From Peptococcaceae bacterium (GTDB lineage Bacteria; Bacillota; Desulfitobacteriia; Desulfitobacteriales; Syntrophobotulaceae), in contig JAAYII010000356.1 of NCBI GenBank assembly GCA_012523535.1, positions 1 to 7,422 on the forward strand: 7,422 nt of DNA. The letters run 5' to 3'. Below, piece after piece: positions 1-5,558 of this stretch. The notes beneath the pieces are model-generated. The model ran no database searches, had not been told where the DNA came from, and saw nothing but the letters and a program-made list of their open reading frames with translations. The position numbers and the translations under genes are program-made. Numbering within the stretch: position 1 is the first letter of the stretch; the number at the start of each line of letters is the position of its first letter.

Positions 1-176
1 AGAATTAATCCTTGTAGAATAAAAAAGAACACGTTCAAAGAGTAAAAATCTGTCATTAGGCCATAAATTAGCATGCCGGCAAAAATAAGGATTGGTCCGG
101 GCAACACTGGGAGAATAGTTCCTATTAAACCCAGGACAAAAAAAGCAATTGCAATAATAATGGCTGTATTAAGCAA
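1..176 (-). CDS. DUF456-like small membrane protein, N-terminal part (runs off the window)
   Basis: Only the first 58 codons and two bases are present; the gene continues past the left edge. The peptide begins LNTAIIIAIAFFVLGLIGTI and goes on with a PVLPGP motif and a second hydrophobic stretch (ILIFAGMLIYGLM). A hydrophobic helix, a proline-glycine turn of the LP-x-LPGP type and a second helix is the signature I recall for the DUF456 family of small membrane proteins, whose function is unknown. The start is TTG at 174-176: there is no ATG or GTG nearby, an in-frame stop lies about a dozen codons upstream, and GGAGGAGA sits seven bases before it. It is transcribed away from the ferritin-like gene. 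The family call rests on this N-terminal segment alone, so the full length and remaining membrane helices cannot be judged here. Confidence 0.75.
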   Translation of the reverse strand, partial: MLNTAIIIAIAFFVLGLIGTILPVLPGPILIFAGMLIYGLMTDFYSLNVFFFILQGLI

Positions 177-183
177 ATAGATC

Positions 184-191
184 TCTCCTCC
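184..191 (-). promoter_or_regulatory. Ribosome binding site that fixes a TTG start
   Basis: On the minus strand GGAGGAGA is followed by seven bases and then TTG. This near-perfect Shine-Dalgarno is the main reason for accepting a TTG start for the DUF456-like gene. Confidence 0.75.
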
Positions 192-211
192 ATAAAATTG
201 GTCAATGCATG

Positions 212-220
212 ATTATATCA
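212..220 (-). promoter_or_regulatory. Extended -10 promoter for the DUF456-like gene
   Basis: The minus strand reads TGATATAAT, a perfect TATAAT preceded by the TG of an extended -10 element. No good -35 hexamer is found 16-19 bases upstream, which is usual for extended -10 promoters. Transcription would begin near 205, leaving a short leader that carries the ribosome binding site at 184-191. Predicted from sequence only. Confidence 0.5.
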
Positions 221-265
221 ATACAAGCGGTAATTAGTTTGGGCAATTTGGTTATCATAAACAAG

Positions 266-295
266 TAGACAATTGATATAGAATCCTGATATAAA
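266..295 (+). promoter_or_regulatory. Candidate sigmaA promoter for the ferritin-like gene
   Basis: TAGACA (266-271) and TATAAA (290-295) each match consensus at five of six positions and are 18 bases apart. Transcription would start near 302, about 45 bases before the ATG. An 8-base direct repeat (AATCCTGA at 282-289 and 295-302) flanks the -10 element. Confidence 0.4.
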
Positions 296-346
296 ATCCT
301 GAAGCTTTTATTTAAAATCGGACAATAAGGGGAGAGAAAATAAATC

Positions 347-874
347 ATGGACAAGCAGACTATTCAAAGGTTTAAACAAATCTACGAGCTGGAAAGATTT
401 ATGATTGCTTTTTGTATGTCTCAATTATCTTCCACAGAAGATAAATTTTACCACCTCGCTTTTTCTAAAATTGTAGAAACGGAAAAAAAACATGCTAGAT
501 TTTTTGCCAATAAATTAGCCGAAAACGATATTTCTGTTCCTCGTTTAACCGCCAATATAGCTAAGTTGGCAGGCAGCATAATGGGGGAAGCACTTGAGCT
601 TTCTGGACCGACTATTACTTGTAAAACCGGAGTGGCTGTGGGCAAAAAACTTTTAATAGCCTACCATGAACTTCTTCAAGATATCACAAAGGACCCTGAA
701 ATAGCTGAACTCGAAGAAAAGTTTCTCTTGTTTTTATTGGAGGAAGAATTTCACACTCTATGGCTAAAAAATTATGCCGAACGTTTAAAACAAAAAGAGT
801 ATTCAAAGAACAGCCTGATAATGGATGACATCAATAACCATCCGACCTTAAATGTCAATATGCGTTGGATTTGA
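347..874 (+). CDS. Ferritin-like four-helix di-iron protein (rubrerythrin/VIT1-type)
   Basis: A 175-residue, soluble, almost entirely helical protein. It shows the spacing of a ferritin-like four-helix bundle: a first helix with Glu14/Glu16, a second helix carrying E46-K-K-H49 (an ExxH metal motif), a third helix around Glu108, and a fourth carrying E133-E-F-H136 (a second ExxH). Two ExxH motifs with glutamates in the partner helices are what a carboxylate-bridged di-iron site needs. No rubredoxin CxxC domain or membrane segment is present, so it is not a classical rubrerythrin. Members of this fold act in iron handling or in peroxide and oxygen protection; which applies here cannot be told. 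The start has AAGGGGAG twelve bases upstream, a rather long spacing. The roughly 20 residues after residue 155 look like an extension beyond the bundle. The fold is a confident call, the exact family less so. Confidence 0.7.
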   Translation: MDKQTIQRFKQIYELERFMIAFCMSQLSSTEDKFYHLAFSKIVETEKKHARFFANKLAENDISVPRLTANIAKLAGSIMGEALELSGPTITCKTGVAVGKKLLIAYHELLQDITKDPEIAELEEKFLLFLLEEEFHTLWLKNYAERLKQKEYSKNSLIMDDINNHPTLNVNMRWI

Positions 875-1008
875 ACTATTTAAGTATGGATAACTGCCAG
901 TTGATTTTATGATATTTAATATCTTCCATATTAGAAGGGTTTCGCAAATATTTGTCAAATAGTAAAAATAGTAAAAAATAGTACCTAGCTTAGAAAGGAT
1001 GAATCCAA
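875..1008 (+). other. AT-rich spacer with two small palindromes and a short iterated repeat
   Basis: This 134-base gap has no obvious terminator, so the flavoprotein gene might be partly read from upstream. It holds a 13-base palindrome (GATATT-T-AATATC, 911-923), a 10-base perfect palindrome (CAAATATTTG, 945-954) and three near-tandem copies of AAATAGTA (957-983). I could not find a convincing -35/-10 pair: TTGTCA (952-957) is a fair -35, but no good -10 follows at 16-18 bases. Confidence 0.5.
957..983 (+). repeat. Three AAATAGTA copies at 9-10 base spacing
   Basis: AAATAGTA occurs at 957-964, 966-973 and 976-983, ending about 25 bases before the ATG of the flavoprotein gene. The spacing is close to one helical turn. 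It may be a low-complexity accident or an iterated protein-binding site. Confidence 0.6.
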
Positions 1009-1437
1009 ATGGAAAAAGCCCAAGCTATAGCCACTGCAGAAGAAATACTGCAAAGGGTCTCAACTCTGGTGCTGGCTACCATAGGTGAAAACGGCTTTCC
1101 AAATGCCAGGACCATGAGAAAACATGCTATGAACAAATCCTTGGAAACCATTTATTTTACAACTGAAACCGGATCGCGCAAAACCAAAGAACTGACTAAT
1201 AATAATAAAGTTTGTGTTCATTATTATGAGACCGGAGAAAAAGGACATATGTGCATTTTCTTAGAAGGTGAAGCTTTAGTTACACGGGACAAATCCGTGC
1301 GGGAAAAACTCTGGACGGAAACCAGCTTGCGGCGTTATCCACAAGGTGTTGACGATCCCAATTATACGGTAATTATCGTGAAACCCCAGAAATTACGTTT
1401 AGCAATGGGCAAGGATTCTTTTGAATTCAGTCTTTAA
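1009..1437 (+). CDS. Pyridoxamine 5'-phosphate oxidase-fold flavoprotein (COG3871-like)
   Basis: A 142-residue cytosolic protein with the split-barrel fold of the pyridoxamine-phosphate-oxidase/general-stress-protein-26 group, which usually binds FMN and sometimes F420 or haem. Visible family marks are the N-terminal helix (MEKAQAIATAEEIL), the first strands VSTLVLATIGENGFPNART (residues 17-35) with the typical GxPxxR turn, the flavin-phosphate-binding stretch YFTTETGSRKTKEL (49-62), strands VCVHYY (68-73) and CIFLEGEALV (82-91), and Trp102 in the last helix. Its length suits the single-domain stress-type members rather than true PdxH, so it should not be called a vitamin B6 enzyme. AAAGGA nine bases upstream supports the ATG. 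It lies between the ferritin-like gene and the CoA-transferase. Both it and the ferritin-like protein fit redox protection, but their link is only positional. Confidence 0.82.
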   Translation: MEKAQAIATAEEILQRVSTLVLATIGENGFPNARTMRKHAMNKSLETIYFTTETGSRKTKELTNNNKVCVHYYETGEKGHMCIFLEGEALVTRDKSVREKLWTETSLRRYPQGVDDPNYTVIIVKPQKLRLAMGKDSFEFSL

Positions 1438-1438
1438 A

Positions 1439-1477
1439 TCTTTATTTTAAAACAGATTTTAAAGATAAAATAAAAGA
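1439..1477 (+). other. AT-only hairpin between the flavoprotein and the CoA-transferase genes
   Basis: TCTTTATTTTA (1439-1449) can pair with TAAAATAAAAGA (1466-1477), leaving one bulged A. The stem is purely AT apart from one pair, and no T run follows it, so it is a poor intrinsic terminator. Read-through into the downstream gene looks likely, or the AT-rich stretch simply hosts an unrecognised promoter. Confidence 0.3.
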
Positions 1478-1489
1478 ATTTTAATTATG

Positions 1490-1496
1490 AAAGGAG
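1490..1496 (+). promoter_or_regulatory. Ribosome binding site that moves the CoA-transferase start to 1505
   Basis: AAAGGAG lies eight bases before ATG 1505 and falls inside the longer reading frame that opens with ATG at 1487. A ribosome binding site inside the coding frame argues that 1505, not 1487, is the true start. Confidence 0.8.
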
Positions 1497-1504
1497 CGCA
1501 AAAA

Positions 1505-2746
1505 ATGGATAGACCACTGAAAGGAATTAAAGTAATTGACATGAGTACCTTTATTGCAGTACCCGCCTGTGCCCGTTATTTGGCGGAGTTTGGCGCAGAG
1601 GTTATTAAGATTGAACCCAAAACGGGAGATCAAGTGCGTTTCAATGGGGTATCCGAAGGACGTTTAGGCAGTCCTTATGAGAATACCACTTACGATCTTG
1701 AAAACGCTCATAAGCGCGGTCTCGTACTTAACCTAAAAACTCCTGAAGGTATGGACATCTTATTCAAATTATTGGCCGATGCCGATGTTTTCCTTACCAA
1801 CTGGCGTCCTCAGGCCTTGAAGAAACTTGGATTGGATTATGAAAGCCTGAAAGAAAAATTCCCGAAATTAGTCTACGGTTCTTTTACCGGTTATGGTGAG
1901 ACCGGACCTGATTGTAATCTCCCTGGGTACGATTTTACAGCTTTCTGGGCCCGAAGCGGTCTACTGGGAACCTTATATCAGAAAGATTCCGCGCCCATAA
2001 ACCTTATCCCCGGAATTGGTGACCATATATCCGGTATGTTCCTTTGTGCCGGCATTTTGACAGCTCTATACAATGCTCAAAAAACAGGAAAAGGAGATAA
2101 AGTATCTACCAATCTGCTGCATTGCGCTATTTTTGTTCAGGGTATAGCTATTCAAGCCGCCCAGTATGGTCTAGGACCCAAATACCCGATCAGCCGTAAA
2201 GAAGCGCAGAATCCTTTCAACAATATCTATAAAACCAAAGACGGTCGTTTTATACAATTAAGTATGCCTCCCTTCGATCTTTTCTATCCCAAATTTATGC
2301 CATTAATCGGCCGGGCTGACCTGGTCGGTAATCCTCGCTATACCATGGAAAATATCACTAAAAACAAGCTTCATACCGAGTTTATAGCCATCTTGGATGA
2401 GGCCATGGCTCAAAAGACGGCAGCTGAATGGTCCGAAATCTTTGTTAAAAATGATATCCCTCATTCCATCTGCCAAGTTTGGGAAGAAGTACTGGAAGAC
2501 CCGCAAGCATGGGCAATCGGTGTTTTTGAAAAAGTTGATTATCCTACCGGTAAACGTGTTATGGTTCGCCCACCGGTCACCTTGGAAAGTGTGGAACGCC
2601 TTCCTTACGGCAAATCCCCGCTCCTGGGCGAACATAGCGAAGAGATTCTTAGAGAATTGGGCTATACAGAAGAGCAGTTGAAGGAATTGCATGCTAAAGA
2701 AGTCTATAATACTTGGGAAGATGTAAAAGAGTATTGCGGTGGCTAA
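1505..2746 (+). CDS. Class III (CaiB/BaiF) CoA-transferase, possibly for 2-hydroxyacids
   Basis: A 413-residue enzyme of the formyl-CoA transferase/CaiB/BaiF/FldA/HadA family, which moves CoA between carboxylic acids through an aspartyl-CoA intermediate. The N-terminal Rossmann-like region (PLKGIKVIDMSTF at 4-16, then AEFGAEVIKIEP) is typical. NAHKRGLVLNLKTPEG follows near 67-82, then TNWRPQALKKLGLDYESL. The presumed catalytic aspartate is Asp143 in GYDF, at the position held by Asp in this family. GKGDKVSTNLLH and the C-terminal SPLLGEHSEEILRELGY (from 371) complete the profile, and the length is normal. The start at 1505 was chosen over an in-frame ATG at 1487 because AAAGGAG lies between them. 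The stop overlaps the GTG, or lies five bases from the ATG, of a 2-hydroxyacid dehydrogenase. That context suggests a 2-hydroxyacid or aryl-lactate substrate as in HadA or FldA, but the substrate is inferred. Confidence 0.88.
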   Translation: MDRPLKGIKVIDMSTFIAVPACARYLAEFGAEVIKIEPKTGDQVRFNGVSEGRLGSPYENTTYDLENAHKRGLVLNLKTPEGMDILFKLLADADVFLTNWRPQALKKLGLDYESLKEKFPKLVYGSFTGYGETGPDCNLPGYDFTAFWARSGLLGTLYQKDSAPINLIPGIGDHISGMFLCAGILTALYNAQKTGKGDKVSTNLLHCAIFVQGIAIQAAQYGLGPKYPISRKEAQNPFNNIYKTKDGRFIQLSMPPFDLFYPKFMPLIGRADLVGNPRYTMENITKNKLHTEFIAILDEAMAQKTAAEWSEIFVKNDIPHSICQVWEEVLEDPQAWAIGVFEKVDYPTGKRVMVRPPVTLESVERLPYGKSPLLGEHSEEILRELGYTEEQLKELHAKEVYNTWEDVKEYCGG

Positions 2747-2750
2747 TAGC

Positions 2751-3722
2751 ATGAAGATTGCGATATTGGTTAATAGGGCAAATTTGGAGCGTTATACAAC
2801 ACCTGGAGCAATTATTCCCGATTGGGAGTTAATACACCTGGGCAATGACGCTTTGAATAAAGAACGCCTTATTGCTACGGATGCCGATGCTATGCTTGTT
2901 GATCCCATGATTCCAATTACTGCCGACATTATTGAAGGGCTGCCTCATCTCAAGCTTATTCATTCCCAGGGAGTGGCATATAATCTGATTGATCTGGAAG
3001 CGGCCAGAAAAGCGGGCATATTCGTATGCAACTGCGCAGGAGTCAATGCTTCGGCAGTTGCGGAACAAGCCATTTTACTGATATTGGCTTTACTCAGAAA
3101 CTTCAGAGAAAATGAGGATATGGTGTATGCGGCCAGGCAAAAAGAAGCAAAAAACCGTTGCTTTGAAAATGGGCTTAAGGAATTGAACGAATGCCATGTT
3201 GGGATTGTTGGTCTGGGAGCTATCGGCAAAGAATTGGCCAGAATGTTGAAAGCTTTCGGGTGTAAATTGAGTTATTACAGCAGGACCCCGAAGCCGGAAT
3301 GTCAAATACCCTATTTGCCACTTGATGATTTATATGCCCAGTGTGACATAATTTCCTTGCATGTTCCGGTAAACCAGGAAACAATCAATTTAATTGATGA
3401 ACAGGCCATCAATAAAATGAAACGCGGCGCTATATTAATTAACACTGCCAGGGGAGAGTTGGTGGACCAAGAAGCTGTCTGTAGAGCCCTTATGGACGGC
3501 CGGTTGGGAGGGGCCGGTTTTGATACCTTGGCACCGGAACCTGTGCAGCCGGATAACCCTTTCTTGGCACTGCCTTCCGAAGTTCGCCGTAAGGTAGCTT
3601 TGTCACCTCATATCGGTGGAATTACCGCCGGATGTTTTTACCGATCATTTAACATTATCTGGAACAATATGCGCAGAATTGCCGAAGGGCAAAGACCAAG
3701 CAATATTGTTAACGGATTATAG
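2751..3722 (+). CDS. D-isomer-specific 2-hydroxyacid dehydrogenase
   Basis: A 323-residue NAD(P)-dependent enzyme that interconverts a 2-oxoacid and a (R)-2-hydroxyacid. The nucleotide-binding motif VGIVGLGAIGKELA places GxGxxG at 154-159. The catalytic triad of the family is complete: Arg234 (NTARGELVD), Glu263 (DTLAPEPV) and His287 (SPHIGG). The second Rossmann strand ends in YYSRT, with no acidic residue and an arginine after it, which favours NADPH over NADH. Two starts are possible: ATG 2751 (used here; MKIAIL is a typical opening, with GGTGG eight bases upstream) or GTG 2739, which would add four residues and overlap the CoA-transferase stop. Either way the two genes should be co-transcribed and translationally coupled. 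A role making the 2-hydroxyacid for its CoA-transferase partner, as LdhA does beside HadA, is an inference. A glyoxylate/hydroxypyruvate or phosphoglycerate-type substrate is the alternative. Confidence 0.88.
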   Translation: MKIAILVNRANLERYTTPGAIIPDWELIHLGNDALNKERLIATDADAMLVDPMIPITADIIEGLPHLKLIHSQGVAYNLIDLEAARKAGIFVCNCAGVNASAVAEQAILLILALLRNFRENEDMVYAARQKEAKNRCFENGLKELNECHVGIVGLGAIGKELARMLKAFGCKLSYYSRTPKPECQIPYLPLDDLYAQCDIISLHVPVNQETINLIDEQAINKMKRGAILINTARGELVDQEAVCRALMDGRLGGAGFDTLAPEPVQPDNPFLALPSEVRRKVALSPHIGGITAGCFYRSFNIIWNNMRRIAEGQRPSNIVNGL

Positions 3723-3728
3723 AGCACA

Positions 3729-3767
3729 AAAAACCGGGGGCATGATAAACTTTAGCTCCCGGTTTTT
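3729..3767. terminator. Bidirectional intrinsic terminator between convergent genes
   Basis: AAAAACCGGGGGC (3729-3741) pairs with GCTCCCGGTTTTT (3755-3767), with one G-T wobble and a 13-base loop. The GC-rich core is flanked by an A run on one side and a T run on the other, so it can end transcription from the dehydrogenase on the plus strand and from trpB2 on the minus strand. It sits in the 77-base gap between the two stop codons. Confidence 0.9.
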
Positions 3768-3799
3768 ATTCTTTGTTTAGGTCAAATCTAGGACAACTT

Positions 3800-5173
3800 T
3801 TAAAGCGCAATATTCGGTATAGTAGCAAAACCTTTCTCCAGATCTTCATCCGTTGGTATATAATCGATCATAGTGCCGTCGTTGTAGTTCATATAAGCCG
3901 TCAGGTCAAAATATCCTGTGCCGGAAAGCCCGAAGAGAATAGTTTTCTTTTCTCCTGTTTCTTTGCACTTAAGCGCTTCGTCCATAGCCACCCTCAGGGC
4001 ATGGGAAGATTCGGGTGCAGGTAAGATACCTTCACTGCGGGCAAAGATGCAGGCTGCCTCAAATACCTTTGTTTGTTCCACTGCACGTGCTTCCAAATAA
4101 CCGTCATGATAAAGCTTGGAAATTATGCTGCTCATACCATGATAACGGAGCCCGCCGGCATGGTTAGGAGAGGGCATAAAGCCCGATCCCAGAGTATACA
4201 TTTTAATTAACGGTGTAGTCTTGCCGGTGTCGCCAAAATCATAGGCATATTTACCACGGGTTAGAGTGGGACAGGAGGCAGGTTCTACACCAATAAATTG
4301 AATGTTGTTTTTGCCTTGAATTTTATCCCCCATAAATGGACCGATTAAACCGCCAAAATTAGAACCTCCGCCGATACAACCGATAATAATATCCGGTTCA
4401 ATATTGTATTTCTCGCAAGCAACTTTAGTTTCCAGACCAATAACGGTTTGATGAAGTAGAACGTGGTCCAAAACACTTCCCAAGACATAACGGCAATTAG
4501 GGGTTTTGGACATAAGTTCTATGGCTTCGGAAATCGCACAACCTAAGGAACCGCCGGTACCTGGATTTTCAGCTAATATTTTTTTCCCTACTTCCGTTGT
4601 TTCAGAAGGAGAAGGAATAACTTTGCCGCCGTAAGTTTCAATAACTGCTTTCCGGTAAGGCTTCTGTTCGGCAGAAACTTTGACCATAAAGACAGTTAAA
4701 GGAATATTGTAATAAGCACAGGCCATTGCCAATGCGGTTCCCCATTGACCGGCACCGGTTTCAGTCGTTAGGGAGGTAATACCTTGTTCTTTGGCATAAT
4801 AAACTTGAGCGGCAGCGGAATTTAGCTTGTGAGAGCCGGAAGTGTTGGTACCTTCAAATTTGTAATAAATTTCGGCAGGAGTATCGAGCAACTTTTCCAA
4901 ACAATAAGCTCTAACCAAGGGTGAAGGCCGGTACATTTTATAAAAGCTTAGAATACCCTCGGGGATTTCAATATATAGGTCTTTAGTGTTAAACTCCTGT
5001 TTAATTAATTCATCACAGAACACCGGTCTGAGGTCTTCAAAGGTACACGGTTTAAGTGTACCGGGATGAAGAATAGGGTCAGGTAACTCTTTCATCACGG
5101 CTTTAATATTGTACCAGTATCTTGGCAATTCACTTTCAGTTAAATAAATTTTGTAGGGTATGGTTGTGGTCAT
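3800..5173 (-). CDS. trpB2: Tryptophan synthase beta chain, TrpB2-type (TrpB-like PLP enzyme)
   Basis: A 457-residue PLP-dependent enzyme of the TrpB2 type (TIGR01415-like), which condenses indole with L-serine to give tryptophan. The long N-terminal part (YKIYLTESELPRYWYNIKA) and the length are typical of TrpB2, longer than the roughly 400-residue TrpB1. The PLP lysine is Lys116 in SGSHKLN; the catalytic glutamate is Glu138 in TTETGAGQWG; VSAEQKPYR (166-174) is the TrpB2 version of that loop; the phosphate-binding GGGSN is at 268-272; and LSGTG near 416-420 is the C-terminal motif. No trpA lies next to it, which fits stand-alone TrpB2 enzymes that salvage free indole. The start at 5173 has AGAAAGGA nine bases upstream. 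The open frame continues to about 5284, but that stretch is the T-box leader and is not coding. Regulation is by the Trp-type T-box upstream. The lysine-side motif KFEGTNTSGSHK differs from the KREDxSPTGSHK I expect for typical TrpB2. Confidence 0.9.
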   Translation of the reverse strand: MTTTIPYKIYLTESELPRYWYNIKAVMKELPDPILHPGTLKPCTFEDLRPVFCDELIKQEFNTKDLYIEIPEGILSFYKMYRPSPLVRAYCLEKLLDTPAEIYYKFEGTNTSGSHKLNSAAAQVYYAKEQGITSLTTETGAGQWGTALAMACAYYNIPLTVFMVKVSAEQKPYRKAVIETYGGKVIPSPSETTEVGKKILAENPGTGGSLGCAISEAIELMSKTPNCRYVLGSVLDHVLLHQTVIGLETKVACEKYNIEPDIIIGCIGGGSNFGGLIGPFMGDKIQGKNNIQFIGVEPASCPTLTRGKYAYDFGDTGKTTPLIKMYTLGSGFMPSPNHAGGLRYHGMSSIISKLYHDGYLEARAVEQTKVFEAACIFARSEGILPAPESSHALRVAMDEALKCKETGEKKTILFGLSGTGYFDLTAYMNYNDGTMIDYIPTDEDLEKGFATIPNIAL

Positions 5174-5182
5174 GTCAATCAT

Positions 5183-5190
5183 TCCTTTCT
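5183..5190 (-). promoter_or_regulatory. Ribosome binding site that decides the trpB2 start
   Basis: AGAAAGGA on the minus strand is nine bases before ATG 5173. An alternative in-frame ATG (5182-5180) directly abuts the motif and is too close to be used. It sits just after the T-box terminator, so it is freed once read-through occurs. Confidence 0.75.
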
Positions 5191-5206
5191 TAGTTAAGTA
5201 TCTCAA

Positions 5207-5244
5207 ATAAAAAAAGTCTTTATCCATTATAGGACAAAGACTTT
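5207..5244 (-). terminator. Intrinsic terminator of the T-box leader
   Basis: On the minus strand AAAGTCTTTGTCC and GGATAAAGACTTT form a 13-base stem with one G-U pair and a six-base loop, followed by a run of seven Ts. It comes a few bases after the T-box core sequence and about 30 bases before the trpB2 start, as expected for the OFF state of a transcriptional T-box. Confidence 0.9.
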
Positions 5245-5380
5245 GAGTCTCTGCGGTACCACCCATCTTGCGTAAAAACGCCACTTATTTTCGTATACCA
5301 TCATATACGCTTCCTTGATAACGGGCGAAGATCCCGGTGCACTTACTCTCATTGCAGATTTCAGTGCTACCCTCCTGAGT

Positions 5381-5383
5381 CCA
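5381..5383 (-). promoter_or_regulatory. T-box specifier codon UGG (Trp)
   Basis: The triplet TGG on the minus strand follows GAA and precedes ACTC, which pairs with GAGT at the base of stem I. This is the usual place of the specifier. The neighbouring frames would read AAU, AUG or GGA, none of which fits the downstream gene. Confidence 0.78.
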
Positions 5384-5497
5384 TTCACACTAAGCTTTAT
5401 CACCGCAATCCCACCATCTGCGGCTCTCTGGAGATAAAGTGGTTTAGGCTACTCTTCTCAATCATCGGTTTAATAATATTTTAATTAAATTTATTAA

Positions 5498-5527
5498 ATT
5501 ATATAAATTTAATATTTATTTTGTCAA
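5498..5527 (-). promoter_or_regulatory. Consensus sigmaA promoter of the T-box/trpB2 transcript
   Basis: On the minus strand a perfect TTGACA (5527-5522) and a perfect TATAAT (5503-5498) are separated by 18 bases, in an almost pure AT context. Transcription should start near 5491, a few tens of bases before T-box stem I. A promoter this strong fits control by attenuation rather than by initiation. Confidence 0.85.
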
Positions 5528-5558
5528 TAGGGTAACAATAAAATGAGGAAAATTTTAT

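Larger units (their letters stand above)
5207..5491 (-). ncRNA. T-box riboswitch leader, probable tRNA-Trp specifier (UGG)
   Basis: The minus strand holds the parts of a T-box in order. GAGTAG (5454-5449) is the 5' side of the specifier loop, and its GAGT pairs with ACTC (5380-5377). CTTTATC (5439-5433) pairs perfectly with GATAAAG (5401-5395). AGAGAG (5429-5424) is the GA-type motif. CCGCAG pairs with TTGCGG around an ATGGTGGGA segment as the distal stem I. A CGGG/CCCG stem (5336-5322) and a CGTATA/TATACG hairpin (5309-5292) follow, then the antiterminator core GGGTGGTACCGC (5264-5253) and the terminator. In the specifier loop GAA-TGG-ACTC places UGG (Trp) at 5383-5381, directly before the base-closing ACTC. 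Uncharged tRNA-Trp should pair with UGG and the UGGU bulge and stabilise the antiterminator. The downstream gene is a tryptophan synthase beta chain, which agrees. T-box identity is near certain; the specifier is probable. Confidence 0.95.

Noticed and set aside
901..983. CRISPR-like or iteron origin reading of the AT-rich repeats
   Set aside because: The units are only 8-10 bases with no spacers of constant length, and no cas, rep or dnaA-box sequences are nearby.
1487..1504. Upstream in-frame ATG of the CoA-transferase
   Set aside because: The six extra codons contain the ribosome binding site for ATG 1505, and 1487 itself has no Shine-Dalgarno sequence.
2303..2752. 149-codon open frame antisense to the CoA-transferase
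   Set aside because: Its sequence is a shadow of the conserved CoA-transferase C-terminus and shows no family motif or ribosome binding site.
3773..4024. Open frame on the plus strand, opposite the 3' end of trpB2
   Set aside because: It has no ribosome binding site or recognisable protein features and lies antisense to a strongly conserved enzyme gene.
5226..5231. TATAAT inside the T-box terminator loop as a -10 element
   Set aside because: It is the loop of the terminator hairpin, and no -35 or extended TG lies at a suitable distance.
5174..5284. In-frame N-terminal extension of trpB2, starting at GTG 5284
   Set aside because: The 37 extra codons read through the T-box core and the terminator stem, and the real ribosome binding site and ATG lie downstream at 5190-5171.
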